From Quercus robur (taxonomy: Eukaryota > Streptophyta > Magnoliopsida > Fagales > Fagaceae), in assembly GCF_932294415.1 (NCBI RefSeq), contig NC_065544.1, positions 29,589,210-29,653,209 of the forward strand: 64,000 nt of DNA, given 5' to 3'. A program made the position numbers and the translations under genes. Shown here one piece after another: positions 22,629 to 31,896 of this stretch. The notes beneath the pieces were generated by a model, which saw only the letters and a list, made by a program, of their open reading frames with translations, did no database searches and had not been told where the DNA came from. Positions within the stretch are counted from its first letter, which is position 1. The number at the start of each line of letters is the position of its first letter.

Positions 22629-23924
22629 CTAGGCTGAAGGGGGAATTTCATCGTCCTGGGTAGCCTGAGGTGGTTCGACGCCGGTGGACGCTCCTGTTTG
22701 AGCCGCCTCGTCCTCCTCAATCTCCTTATCAACGGCTTCAAAGTCCAGATCGTCAAGGCTCACGGCAGGACCATGCTTGACGAGATATCTTCGCAGCAGC
22801 TCGAACCCTTTAAAGTACCACTGGAAGAGAAGGGTGTTGTATTCTTCAGAGGATTGGAAGGCAGTGACGGCTTTGGCTACTGCAACCTTCATCTTCTGAG
22901 CAGCCGTCGCTAGAAGTTCGTCCTTCTGCTTCACGGTTTGTCTCTCAGAATCCAGCTGCTCCGTCAGCACGCGGACTTGCTCCTTAGAAGCGTTGAGAGA
23001 GTCCATAGTTGTGATCAAGTCCTTGCGCAAACCAGAAGCTTCAGCCTCCAAAGCGTCTACCTTCGAGTTGGCCACGACGGCCTTCTCCTCATTTGCCAGG
23101 TACTGAGTGGTGATGTGCATGGTCTCCCCCAACACCTATGGACGAATACAAATTTAATAAAAGTTAGCTCAATAAAAAACAACAAAGATGAAAAACGAAG
23201 AAAAAAAAAAAAAAAAAAAAAAAGATGTATGACGATTCACCTGCACGAGTTTGTGGACGTGGCGGCTCACCATCTCGTGTGAAGGAATGCTCGTAACTTC
23301 CCTCATCTCAGCAGGGGTAAAGAGCTCGGTAGCACGGTCCATGGCCGTCCCTACATCTGACCAAACACTGGCATCAGCTTTCCCTTTTCCCTTGTTAGCA
23401 GCTTTCTGCTTCTTCGAGGGACGAGCAACCTCCTCGATTGAAACTCCAGGAGATGCAACCAGACCTTCGTCCAGATCAAGGGTAGGTGTGGACGACCCTC
23501 TCTCCACTACCTCTTTCTCCTTCTCCCTATCCGTGATCCTCAGCCGCTTCTGGCCTATGCTGGAAAGGGGCTCATTCTTTTTGCCCTTGATTTTAGCATA
23601 CATCTCCTTGTTGAATTTTGACGTCATTTCTACCAAGGACGAATAAAAAAAAGAGGCGTAAGGACGAGTAAAAAGAATGCAAGCAAACACAAAGAAAAAG
23701 CGTGAAGTGCAACTTACGTTTTCTCTCTTCACGGTCAAGAGTACTGAGAACGTAAAGTGAAGGTTCTGGCCCCAGGCAGTGACGAGCCAAGGTACGCGGA
23801 TCAATCAACTCTCCAAAATCTTCTATCGTCCTGGCGTATTCAAGAGCAGCCTGCACTCGCTTGGCAAACCTGGCCTCTAGCTCCGGACGGTCTTTCACTG
23901 CAAAAGGACGACGTCAAGACACAA

Positions 23925-23965
<41 letters not shown>

Positions 23966-24931
23966 GCCCAACAACATTGGGAGACACGCACCAATCAACG
24001 GGGTCTCCCATCGTCGCAGCAACCTAGGGACATTCCCCCACAGATCATCGGGCAACGTCTCCCAACCGTCCCCAGATACAAAGAAGTATCTTGACTTCCA
24101 GTAGCGAAAGGACGACGGAAGGTCAGCTACCAGACGGGTCTTCCTAGACCAAGGGACGAACTCGTAGTACCCAAACTCCCTGGACTCTTTCAGACGATAC
24201 AAGTAGACAAACTCATTAACTGAGATCATATCCCCGTCAGCAATGGTCGTCCAGATCACCATGCAGCTAATCACTATTCTCCAAGAGTTAGGCATAAGTT
24301 GCCCCGGTGCAAGGTTAAAATGGTAAAGAAGCTCCATTATGAATGGATGGACGGGGAATCGGAGGCCACACGAAAAAGCTGCCTCGTAAAAGCAAACTTC
24401 TCCGTGGGCAAAGGCACAAGCTTTTTCGCCCTTCCTGGGTAGACAAGCCTTAGTTCCCTCTGGAAATTGAAATCTGTCCTTAAACTTACTAAAAACCTCA
24501 ACTTTTAAGGAGCAATTTTCCTTCAGGGCATGAAATCGACGGGCCGTCGCCGGAACAGGGGAATGGGAGGACGAAGGAGCACGGGAAGGAGTGGTGGTTA
24601 TAGCGACGATCCCGGTCTCTTCCTCAACCACATTTGAGGACGAACCCCTCTCTAGATCACCTAACCCTTCTTCTAAACCCATATTTTCCCCTCTTAGTTG
24701 CCCTCTAATAGACCGGAACCAAGCCTGAGACTCCAACAGAAGGGGGTATAAAACACCCAACGCCGAACCTAACCCAGAACCCCTATTAACAAATTCCTCC
24801 ACCACTGGGTACGAACCGACGAGGGAAGGCGCACCCAATAGGTCACCAGAAAGCTCTACCAAGGAACCCAGGCGGGCAAGGAGAAAGGCTACGGAAGGGA
24901 AGCTACGCCTAACTTCGAAGGTGTCCACCAT
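22629..24931 (-). CDS. Antisense four-exon gene in element 2 (putative gypsy-type transposon domain protein)
   Basis: On the minus strand four exons, 24931-23992, 23897-23718, 23629-23241 and 23135-22629, join into an uninterrupted 2016-bp frame (671 residues plus stop). The introns are 94, 88 and 105 bp, all GT-AG with T-rich acceptors (donors GTGCGTG, GTAAGTTG, GTGAATCG; acceptors TTTTGCAG, CTTGGTAG, TCCATAG), and the phases agree at each joint. Exon 1 contains the domain annotated in many plant retroelements as putative gypsy-type transposon (PF04195-like), with KACAFAHGEVCFYEAAFSCG, LRFPVHPFIMELLYHFNLAP and GQLMPNSWRIV (residues about 160-300). Exon 3 has a basic stretch PSKKQKAANKGKGK (about 445-458), a plausible nuclear signal. 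Exon 4 starts with a coiled coil (about 510-590) and ends acidic. The function is unknown. It lies opposite to gag-pol between pol and the right LTR. Confidence 0.85.
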
Positions 24932-25426
24932 TAAAGGAGAGAAAAAGAAAAAAAACTAACCCCACCACTCAGTGAGAAGAGAAACCAGTACAGAAAAGGA
25001 AAAAGAATTCAAGTGACACAAATGCAAGGGAAAACTGAAAAGGAAAGAAAAGCGTAAAATGGGGTGGGCGTACCTGGAAGTTAGGAAGAAAACTGAGGAG
25101 TTGAGGAGCAAAATACGCGTAGGAGAGAACAACTGCACAGACAATGGAGAAATGAAAAAAGGAAAAACCAAAAGAGATCAAACGTTTCTGCCTTGGAAAG
25201 TGCGGGAAAACTGAAAAGACACTCACCGGAAACGAGGCACTCCTACCAGTAGAAACCAAACACGTGGCACTGAGAGGATTCATAGCCGCCACTACGCAAT
25301 CAATGCGGAGCAGAATTCCAAGCGCCATTACTGAAAAATAAATGAATAAAAAATGAGTGGTCATAACAAACTCTTCATATTCCTATAATCGTCCAAATAA
25401 TGGACGACCATGGAATAGGGGGCAGC
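24932..25426. other. 5' region of the antisense gene and 3' untranslated part of element 2
   Basis: On the minus strand this 495-bp stretch should hold the promoter and leader of the antisense gene. The part next to the ATG is T/C-rich. I see no clear TATA box. On the plus strand it ends in the polypurine tract GGAATAGGGGGCAGC at about 25412-25426. Confidence 0.55.
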
Positions 25427-25921
25427 TGATACGCCCGACCAAAATGGTAATCGTCCACACAAGGCAAGATAGGGACGATCTTGATAAAATCGTCCCAAGA
25501 GAGAAGGTCGTCGCTCAAACATCCGGACACTCGTTCCCACTCTTCGCGGAGCGGTTACAAGACATTAATCAATCTTCAGACCGTTGGGAATGGCAGCTCA
25601 TCATTAACACCCAGCAAAGACGTTACCAGGCTAGATTAAAGCCTCCATCAAGACTCCACCAACGGCTAGAAGAAAGGACCTGCAAACACACATATAAAAG
25701 AGCTAAACCCCGAGAGGGGCAGGGTAAGAAAACACTCTAGAAAATTACTCCCATTGTTCTCCTTTGTCAATCTTACTGACTTTGGCATCGGAGACCTTTT
25801 TGCAGGCACAACGCCGGCAAACTACTTCCTTTCGTTCGTTCACGAGTTGCAGAAGATTGGTCTGGCGAGGAACAGTTTCATCTGGACGATCATAAATCAA
25901 CTGACGATCAAATCATCATCA
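25427..25921 (+). repeat. Right LTR of element 2
   Basis: Identical to the left LTR except for one base that I can find (AAGGTCGTCGC here, AAGGTCATCGC on the left). It ends ATCATCATCA and is followed by the AATAT duplication. Confidence 0.95.
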
Positions 25922-26212
25922 AATATGATGGGAGAGAGACATAAGTTTAAATGATGATAACCTCGTAATTTAAATGACACTATTAGATTCTAACAATGAG
26001 AATATTCTAGGTTCAGATCATCCACTTCCACTTCTTGTTAGCAACAATGAAAATGCCTAAAGTTATAATTATTTTTTCCAAAAGAAATTTACAATTATTA
26101 AAGGCAACAATCTGTTGAAAATAATGAATAATTTAAGTGGTTCTATTGATAAGCTAGCCTAGATTGAAATCATAACAACTTATCAACTAAATAATTTATG
26201 AAAAACAAATTT

Positions 26213-26439
26213 GGTAAAATACTATTTTGGTCCCAAAATTTTATTAAAAACTTGTTTTTTATTCGTAAAATATAAAAAGTTTGTTTTTCGGCCCTAAACT
26301 ATTGAAAATTTCATTTTTTATTCCTAAACTATTTAAAATGTTTTACCTTCTATTCTAATCTTTACTAAAAGTTTTATTTTCATCCCTAAATTATTAAAAA
26401 AACTTTTTTTTTCATCCTTATTTTTGTCTCTAAACAATT

Positions 26440-26475
<36 letters not shown>

Positions 26476-26601
26476 AAAGTTTTTTTTTTTTTTTTTTTGA
26501 GAATCAACTCTAAAGTTTAAAGATGAAAAAAAAGAACTTTTAAAAGTTTAGGGGGGAAAAAAACTTTTGATAAAGTTTAGGAACCAAAATAGTATTTTAC
26601 T
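26213..26601. mobile_element. Mutator-like fold-back MITE
   Basis: The left end GGTAAAATACTATTTTGGTC and the right end, whose complement reads GTAAAATACTATTTTGGTTC, are long inverted arms. The interior repeats phrases such as CCTAAACTATT and AAACTTTT. A micro-insertion (26470-26518) and long A and T tracts lie in its middle. The flanks are AAACAAATTT and AAAAGAATTT, possibly a decayed 9-10 bp duplication. The 291 bp to its left (25922-26212) are AT-rich with nothing recognisable. Confidence 0.65.
26470..26518 (-). mobile_element. Micro-insertion with 13-bp target duplication
   Basis: AACTCTAAAGTTT at 26470-26482 is repeated at 26506-26518. The insert reads GATTCTC plus oligo-A on the minus strand. 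It lies within the MITE at 26213-26601 and is therefore younger than it. Confidence 0.75.
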
Positions 26602-26635
26602 CAAAAGAATTTATCACGTATTGGTGATAACATAT

Positions 26636-27394
26636 GTAAGGACACAAAATCTTTAACGGCCCAACAACGATGTTGGGCTCGCACACGGAAAGTCCCTCAC
26701 AATAATATTTGTAGAGAGTGGGCTTGAAAGGCCAGCGTTGGATCACAGGGCGACATTTCGGGCCGGACTATAGGTGCACCAATATGAGAAAGAGCTTTGG
26801 GCTGGATATTCAGGCCCTTCAATCTTGTATCCAGGAGGATTTGGCTCCTCGGATCATGTCCGAGGAGCGATGGTGCTGTCCCCGGTTACCCGTCGGTGGG
26901 TTTTTATATGGTGTCCGGTGTATATTATCCAGAAATTCTCTTTCATCAAATCTTTCTCAAGAAGCTAGATGGGAGAGATCCCCCCTTTTGGTCACATAAC
27001 ATTCTCTTTTATACTAGCCTACGTTTGTTGTCCTTCGTCCACGTGTAGGGTCGATCTTTGCAGGACAGATATCTGTCCCATCAGTCTAATCCCAAAATTG
27101 CTGGAGATGATCCATAAAGCCTAAGATCCCGGCTCTGTTAGGGGCAGTGTCATGTCAGGGAAGGGTATTAAAGACAACTTCCCTAGGATATTTTTTGATC
27201 TTTCTAGCTCACTCGTGTTCCATTTCTATCCATGAGGTTTTGGACCTGCCGAGGACGAAACCGTCCTCGGCTGTGTCTTCGGGCCACTTTTTATGTGTCC
27301 TAGTTTCGAGCTTGGACCCTGGCCTCCTTCAGTTTAGGACCGGTGGGCTTCCCATAAGCGCGTGGGCCGGACCCATAAACTATTGGACCCCACA
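26636..27394 (-). repeat. 3' LTR of element 3
   Basis: Plus strand starts TGTAAG and ends GGACCCCACA. It contains two perfect hairpins: 26844-26853 with 26859-26868 (GCTCCTCGGA, 5-base loop) and 27248-27257 with 27262-27271 (GCCGAGGACG, loop AAAC). Confidence 0.92.
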
Positions 27395-27730
27395 TTAGCC
27401 CCTCAAAATCCTGCTGTCCAACGTCATGGTAGGACAGGTGGATTTTGATGATGTCAAGCCCTTATTGCCGTTCACTTTCTTCGGATCTTGATCAACACTG
27501 GCGACTCTTCCCCTCCCCAAGGAACGTACAGGTCTACGAGCCGTTTTTCCTGGATTTGCGTACGTTGCCGTTATGCCGCGTGGTTATCTGCAGCGTGTCT
27601 TTAATATCTTCCCATTTACGAGACCTCCCAGATATAACAGTTACTGATGGTGTGGGAGAACGAAGCGGCGCGTTATACTCTGGATTTCCCTGGGGATCTG
27701 AGTGCGTTACATACCCTCTTCTTCGTCCCC

Positions 27731-28434
27731 TATATAAAGAGAGAAGACAGGGGGTGACTTTTTCATATCCAAATCCCTCACGTTCTTCCCAGAATCCACT
27801 TCCTCCATCCGGTTACTCCCTATTCAATAATACCTCTCTCATAGTAATCCACCATGAACAAATCCTTCCTTTCCCAGAAACGCCATGTCCTAACAAAACT
27901 CGAGATGGCTCGGTCGGGGCAAGGATGGCGGAGGCTTAAGATTTGCCTCCCCATTCTTTCAGCCAAAATCCGAAGCAGGGACTCGTCACACCCCATTTTT
28001 GGTGTGACTGAGTCGAAAACCTCCCTTGTCATCTCCATCTGCTCTCTCATGAGCATACCTAATATGGCTCCCATTTTCCCTCTTTTGCTCCTTTTACTTT
28101 CTTTTCATTGCTTCCCTCTTCTTCTCCTCCTTCCCGCTCATGTCCTCCATCTTCTTTTTCCCTTGCATTCTTCAGCGACAAGAGTTTGCTGAAGTGCTTC
28201 CATGTGTTCCAATTCTTCTTCCTTCTCCTTCATTATTTTTGTATAAGGTTCTTCTCCTGATATGAGCAGTACTGAGGCATAGATTTCAGAGAGACTTTGA
28301 AGGCGAGTTCAGAAGACACCTGATGGTTCACTTATTTGTATTACGGATGTTGTTACTGTTTTAGCAGTTCATTTTTTGTATAGGCTTGTTTAAGCCCTTC
28401 CTTGTACGTTGTAACAATTTTTCATATTAATAAA
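27731..28434 (+). promoter_or_regulatory. Mini-transcription unit 1, antisense to element 3 (TATA box to poly-A signal)
   Basis: A TATA box (TATATAAAG, 27731-27739) is followed 123 bp later by the first ATG of a 112-codon frame. AATAAA at 28429-28434, in the setting CATATTAATAAAAGTT, fits a plant poly-A signal. A second, related unit with the same parts in the same order lies at 29567-30169. Transcription from either is inferred, not shown. Confidence 0.55.
27854..28192 (+). CDS. Small antisense protein 1 of element 3 (unknown function)
   Basis: This 112-residue frame starts at the first ATG after the TATA box of mini-unit 1. Its first 75 residues align with the protein at 29643-29882: QKRHVLTKLEMAR with QKRRVLMRLITVR, LPILSAKIRSR with LPLLVKIRSR, and FGVTESKTS with FGMSEERFS. 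The C-terminal third is strongly hydrophobic (FPLLLLLLSFHCFPLLLLLP) and could be a membrane segment or signal; the second protein ends before such a part. I do not recognise the family. The match at protein level between two diverged DNA copies suggests that the frame was once under selection, but the minus strand is also open here, so the coding strand is not certain. Confidence 0.45.
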   Translation: MNKSFLSQKRHVLTKLEMARSGQGWRRLKICLPILSAKIRSRDSSHPIFGVTESKTSLVISICSLMSIPNMAPIFPLLLLLLSFHCFPLLLLLPAHVLHLLFPLHSSATRVC

Positions 28435-28949
28435 AGTTATTGTTACTCTATTTCGAATGTCTTGTTTATATATTCTAACAAATGTGAAAGCACTGCTCGG
28501 CATAATAGTATAGCATTTGAATCAATAATAACTAAGGCCAAAGTAATCGTTGATAAAAAGATGCCACGATAACTTTAACAAAATTATTATTCAACATAAC
28601 AATCCGACCAGTGAGGAATGAGACTTATCTTAAAATTAGCCGTGATGGGTATTAAATGCTCGATAAGGTGTAAGAAGTAGTTATCCGAGGACATGTTACC
28701 CACCGGATGAATGGCCTCCTTAGGTTGACGATCATTAGGTTGTTCTGCCATCTCCATGATACGCGAGCCTTAACCTTTTCCAGTATTTAAGCCGAGAAAT
28801 TTCTTCATTCGGGCAGTTGATTTCCCAAGAAGCCTGAGTCCGAGGACTTTGCAAAACCTGGGTTTTGTTCAGGACTTATGCGTTTTATCTTATGTACTTG
28901 ATTTTTCCCTTAGGCTGGAGTCCGAGACTTGTGTCTTTATCGGTATTTG

Positions 28950-29235
28950 GTTTTCCCTTTTAGCTTGAGTCCGAGGACCATGCAAGCCTTAGGTTCTGTC
29001 CGAGACCAATGTCTGCATCAGTACTTGGTTTTCCCTTTTAGCTTGAGTCCGAGGATCATGCAAGCCTTAGGTTCTGTCCAAGACCAATGTCTGCATCAGT
29101 ACTTGGTTTTCCCTTTTAGCTTGAGTCCGAAGATCATGCAAGCCTTAGGTTCTGTCCAAGACCAATGTCTGCATCAGTACTTGGTTTTCCCTTTTAGCTT
29201 GAGCCCGAGGACCATGTAAGCCTTAGGTTCTGTCC
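28950..29235. repeat. Tandem repeat block 1 of element 3 (78 bp x 4)
   Basis: The mark TAGCTTGAG recurs at 28961, 29039, 29117 and 29195, a 78-bp period. Units contain GAGTCCGAGGACCATGCAAG and GGTTCTGTCCAAGACC, clearly related to the larger block at 30500-31660. As 78 is a multiple of three, one frame stays open over 96 codons. Confidence 0.9.
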
Positions 29236-29566
29236 AAGACTTTGAGTTCAGATTTTCCCTTTCATTGAGCATTTCCCGAGGTGCCAAACAAGGTGTCCCT
29301 GGGCCTTCACGCAAAGCGGGCCTGGGCCGCGAATTCAATGAATCCGCGGATTAAGAGATATTTCTGCAACCTCTGGCCATGCAGTACTTCTCTGACGCCC
29401 CAAGGATCGAGGCGCGCCTTTACGAGGCTCCTTGAGTCTCTTGGCTGCAGTTGACGTTGGAAGTTGAGCCAAGACCACTTTGTCTGTAGTGCTCCTTGGG
29501 ACGCCGCGTGAGTTGACTGCCATTATCTTGTCTTTTCAAATAAATAGGAGGGAGAGAGGGTTGCTT

Positions 29567-30169
29567 TATATATACACCCATCCTTTTAGTTTTCTCTCAC
29601 ATCACGCTTCCCATATCCGGAGTTCTCCTTTCTTGGCATAACATGTTGAAAGCGAGGGTTGGGAAGAAAGAACTTTCTCCGCCGCAGAAGCGCCGTGTCC
29701 TCATGAGGCTTATAACAGTAAGGTATGGGCACAGGAAGCACAAGTTCAGGAGAGTACTCCATCTCCACCGAGGGGGAACGGCGTCTCTCCCTCTTTTAGT
29801 CAAAATCCGAAGCAGGCTCTGTTCATGCCAGCACTTTGGTATGTCAGAAGAAAGATTCTCTGCCATCAGCGCCTCTGCTTAGCAGCAGGCGAATATTTAG
29901 AGAAAGCCCCTCAGTTTCCCACTCCCTGCACCTTTCCTTCAACGGTGCCAGGCTCAAGTTGGGTTTCTTTGGCTGCCTGAGTTATGGGCATGTAAGAGCG
30001 CGGGGGAAGAATAAGGTCTCGGAGCTGTAGCCAACCTTTCCTCCGACATACCTCCTCGGCTTTCTCCAACTTTCTTATATTTTTCTTTTTCTTGTTTATG
30101 TAGTAAGCTTTGACGTAGGCTGATTCCAGCTTTTCATTGTACACTGTACTATTTCTTCGTTGTAATAAA
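29567..30169 (+). promoter_or_regulatory. Mini-transcription unit 2, antisense to element 3
   Basis: TATATATA at 29567-29574 precedes the ATG at 29643 by 76 bp, and AATAAA lies at 30164-30169 in TTGTAATAAAAATGG. Parts and order match unit 1, with clear DNA similarity in the middle (AAAATCCGAAGCAGG occurs in both). Confidence 0.5.
29643..29882 (+). CDS. Small antisense protein 2 of element 3 (unknown function)
   Basis: A 79-residue basic protein starts at the first ATG after the TATA box of mini-unit 2. Its central part is rich in Arg, Lys and His (RRVLMRLITVRYGHRKHKFR). It is homologous to the protein at 27854-28192 from QKR through KIRSR to the FG-x2-E motif, with an extra eight residues or so (VLHLHRGG) in the middle. 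It lacks the hydrophobic tail of protein 1, ending SAISASA. The function is unknown. The basic composition would suit a nucleic-acid-binding role, which is only a guess. Confidence 0.42.
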   Translation: MLKARVGKKELSPPQKRRVLMRLITVRYGHRKHKFRRVLHLHRGGTASLPLLVKIRSRLCSCQHFGMSEERFSAISASA

Positions 30170-30499
30170 AATGGAAATTGATTTACATGTTTTAAGCGTT
30201 GATCTACTGGGCAATACAACTTTGTGAACGAATGTGCTCTATGTATGTGTTACTTTGAGAATATTTGTAACAAAGCTACTTTGAAGCATAATCTAATCAA
30301 CTCTCATCTATCAGCACCATCAGGCATTATATCGATAATTTGTAATAAATCAAACTTAGGAAACTGACCGGGGTAGCAGTTGACTACTCTTGTGATAAAC
30401 GCACAAATGTCGCCCAAGAATGATGACCTCCTCACAATCCATCCGATCTATCGAACGGGAAGTAGGGTACTCCGATCGTGCTTTTGTGTATCTGGTTTT

Positions 30500-31660
30500 T
30501 CATTTGCGTATTTGGTTTCCCCATAGGCTTGAGTCCGAAGACCATGCAATGCCTCGGTTCTGTCCAAAACTTGTAAGACTTCTTCTTTGTACTTGGTTTC
30601 CCCATAGGCTTGAGTCCGAGGACCATGCAAGGCCTTGGTTCTGTCCAAAACTTGTAAGATTTCTTTTTTGTACTTGGTTTCCCCATAGGCTTGGGTCCGA
30701 GGACCATGCAAGGCCTTGGTTCTGTCCAAAACTTGTAAGATTTCTTCTTTGTACTTGGTTTCCCCATAGGCTTGAGTCCGAGGACCATGCAAGGCCTTGG
30801 TTCTGTCCAAAACTTGTAAGATTTCTTTTTTGTACTTGGTTTCCCCATAGGCTTGGGTCCGAGGACCATGCAAGGCCTTGGTTCTGTCCAAAACTTGTAA
30901 GATTTCTTCTTTGTACTTGGTTTCCCCATAGGCTTGAGTCCGAGGACCATGCAAGGCCTTGGTTCTGTCCAAAATTTTTGTATTTGGTTTCCCCATAGGC
31001 TTGAGTCCGAGGACCATGCAATGCCTTGGTTCTGTCCAAAATTTTTTGTATTTGGTTTCCCCATAGGCTTGAGTCCGAGGACCATGCAATGCCTTGGTTC
31101 TGTCCAAAATTTTTTGTATTTGGTTTCCCCATAGGCTTGAGTCTGAGGACCATGCAATGCCTTGGTTCTGTCCAAAACTTTTGTATTTGGTTTCCCCATA
31201 GGCTTGAGTCCGAGGACCATGCAATGCCTTGGTTCTGTCCAAAATTTTTGTATTTGGTTTCCCCATAGGCTTGAGTCCGAGGACCATGCAATGCCTTGGT
31301 TCTGTCCAAAAGTTTTGTATTTGGTTTCCCCATAGGCTTGAGTCCGAGGACCATGCAATGCCTTGGTTCTGTCCAAAACTTTTGTATTTGGTTTCCCCAT
31401 AGGCTTGAGTCCGAGGACCATGCAATGCCTTGGTTCTGTCCAAAATTTTTTGTATTTGGTTTCCCCATAGGCTTGAGTCCGAGGACCATGCAATGCCTTG
31501 GTTCTGTCCAAAATTTTTGTATTTGGTTTCCCCATAGGCTTGAGTCCGAGGACCATGCAATGCCTTGATTCTGTCCAAAATTTTTTGTATTTGGTTTCCC
31601 CATAGGCTTGAGTCCGAGGACCATGCAATGCCTTGGTTCTGTCCAAAATTTTTAAGATCT
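30500..31660. repeat. Tandem repeat block 2 of element 3 (16 copies, periods 81 and 67-68 bp)
   Basis: The mark CCATAGGCTT (once CCATAGGCTTG) occurs at 30521, 30602, 30683, 30764, 30845, 30926, then 30993, 31061, 31129, 31196, 31263, 31330, 31397, 31465, 31532 and 31600. The first six units are spaced 81 bp; the rest 67-68 bp, having lost a 14-bp piece (TAAGATTTCTTCTT-like). Each unit has GAGTCCGAGGACCATGCAA and TTGGTTCTGTCCAAAA. The minus strand has no stop codon in any of the three frames over more than 1.1 kb, because no unit contains one. Confidence 0.93.
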
Positions 31661-31896
31661 TTTTTTTTGGAGGTCAGCCCCTTGGCCATGACGGGGGGAG
31701 CAGACTTGGGGTCGGAAGCCCCTAGAGAAACCCGCGCCGTTAGCGGTGCAAGGCGTAACCCCTAGCAGAAGTTTATGGCGAAGCAACAACTGCACGTCGC
31801 CGGAAATGAGAAAGACTCGTGAATCTCCGCTTGCTAGAGAGCTGACTTATGCGCCACTCGCGCCAACGCGCAAGCCTTCCCACAGACGGCGCCAAT
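31661..31896 (-). other. Leader of element 3 with primer-binding segment
   Basis: Read leftwards from the 5' LTR, TTGGCGCCGTCTGTGGGAA (31877-31895) is followed by about 200 bp of GC-richer leader. An ATG at 31689 opens a 413-codon frame that runs through the tandem repeats (MAKGLTSKKKD, then repeat-encoded peptides). This is where gag would start in a complete element. Confidence 0.7.

Larger units (their letters stand above)
16697..25921 (+). mobile_element. Tat-lineage Ty3/gypsy retrotransposon, element 2 (young, protease deleted)
   Basis: The 9225-bp element has 495-bp LTRs at both ends, a 5-bp target duplication AATAT (16692-16696 and 25922-25926), a primer-binding segment directly after the left LTR and a polypurine tract (GGAATAGGGGGCAGC) directly before the right LTR. 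By eye I find one mismatch between the LTRs (A near 16780, G near 25510), so the insertion is recent. The order is gag, pol (without protease), a 49-bp tandem-repeat block, then an antisense four-exon gene. The junction near 18645-18660 joins the end of gag-linker sequence to the middle of RT, so the copy needs helper protease. Confidence 0.95.

Noticed and set aside
26718..26999. A 93-codon frame present twice (also at 31980)
   Set aside because: It lies in the LTR of element 3 and is duplicated because LTRs are. No motif or start context of note.
28929..29219. A 96-codon frame made of four identical 26-residue units
   Set aside because: It is the 78-bp repeat read in its open frame; no ATG-associated promoter or domain.
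28950..31660. A CRISPR-like array
   Set aside because: Units are contiguous tandem repeats without unique spacers, inside a plant LTR element.
30432..31689. Three overlapping minus frames of 374-413 codons as real proteins
   Set aside because: All three are the same tandem repeat without stops, so I report the repeat. Only the frame starting at 31689 merits a check because of its position.
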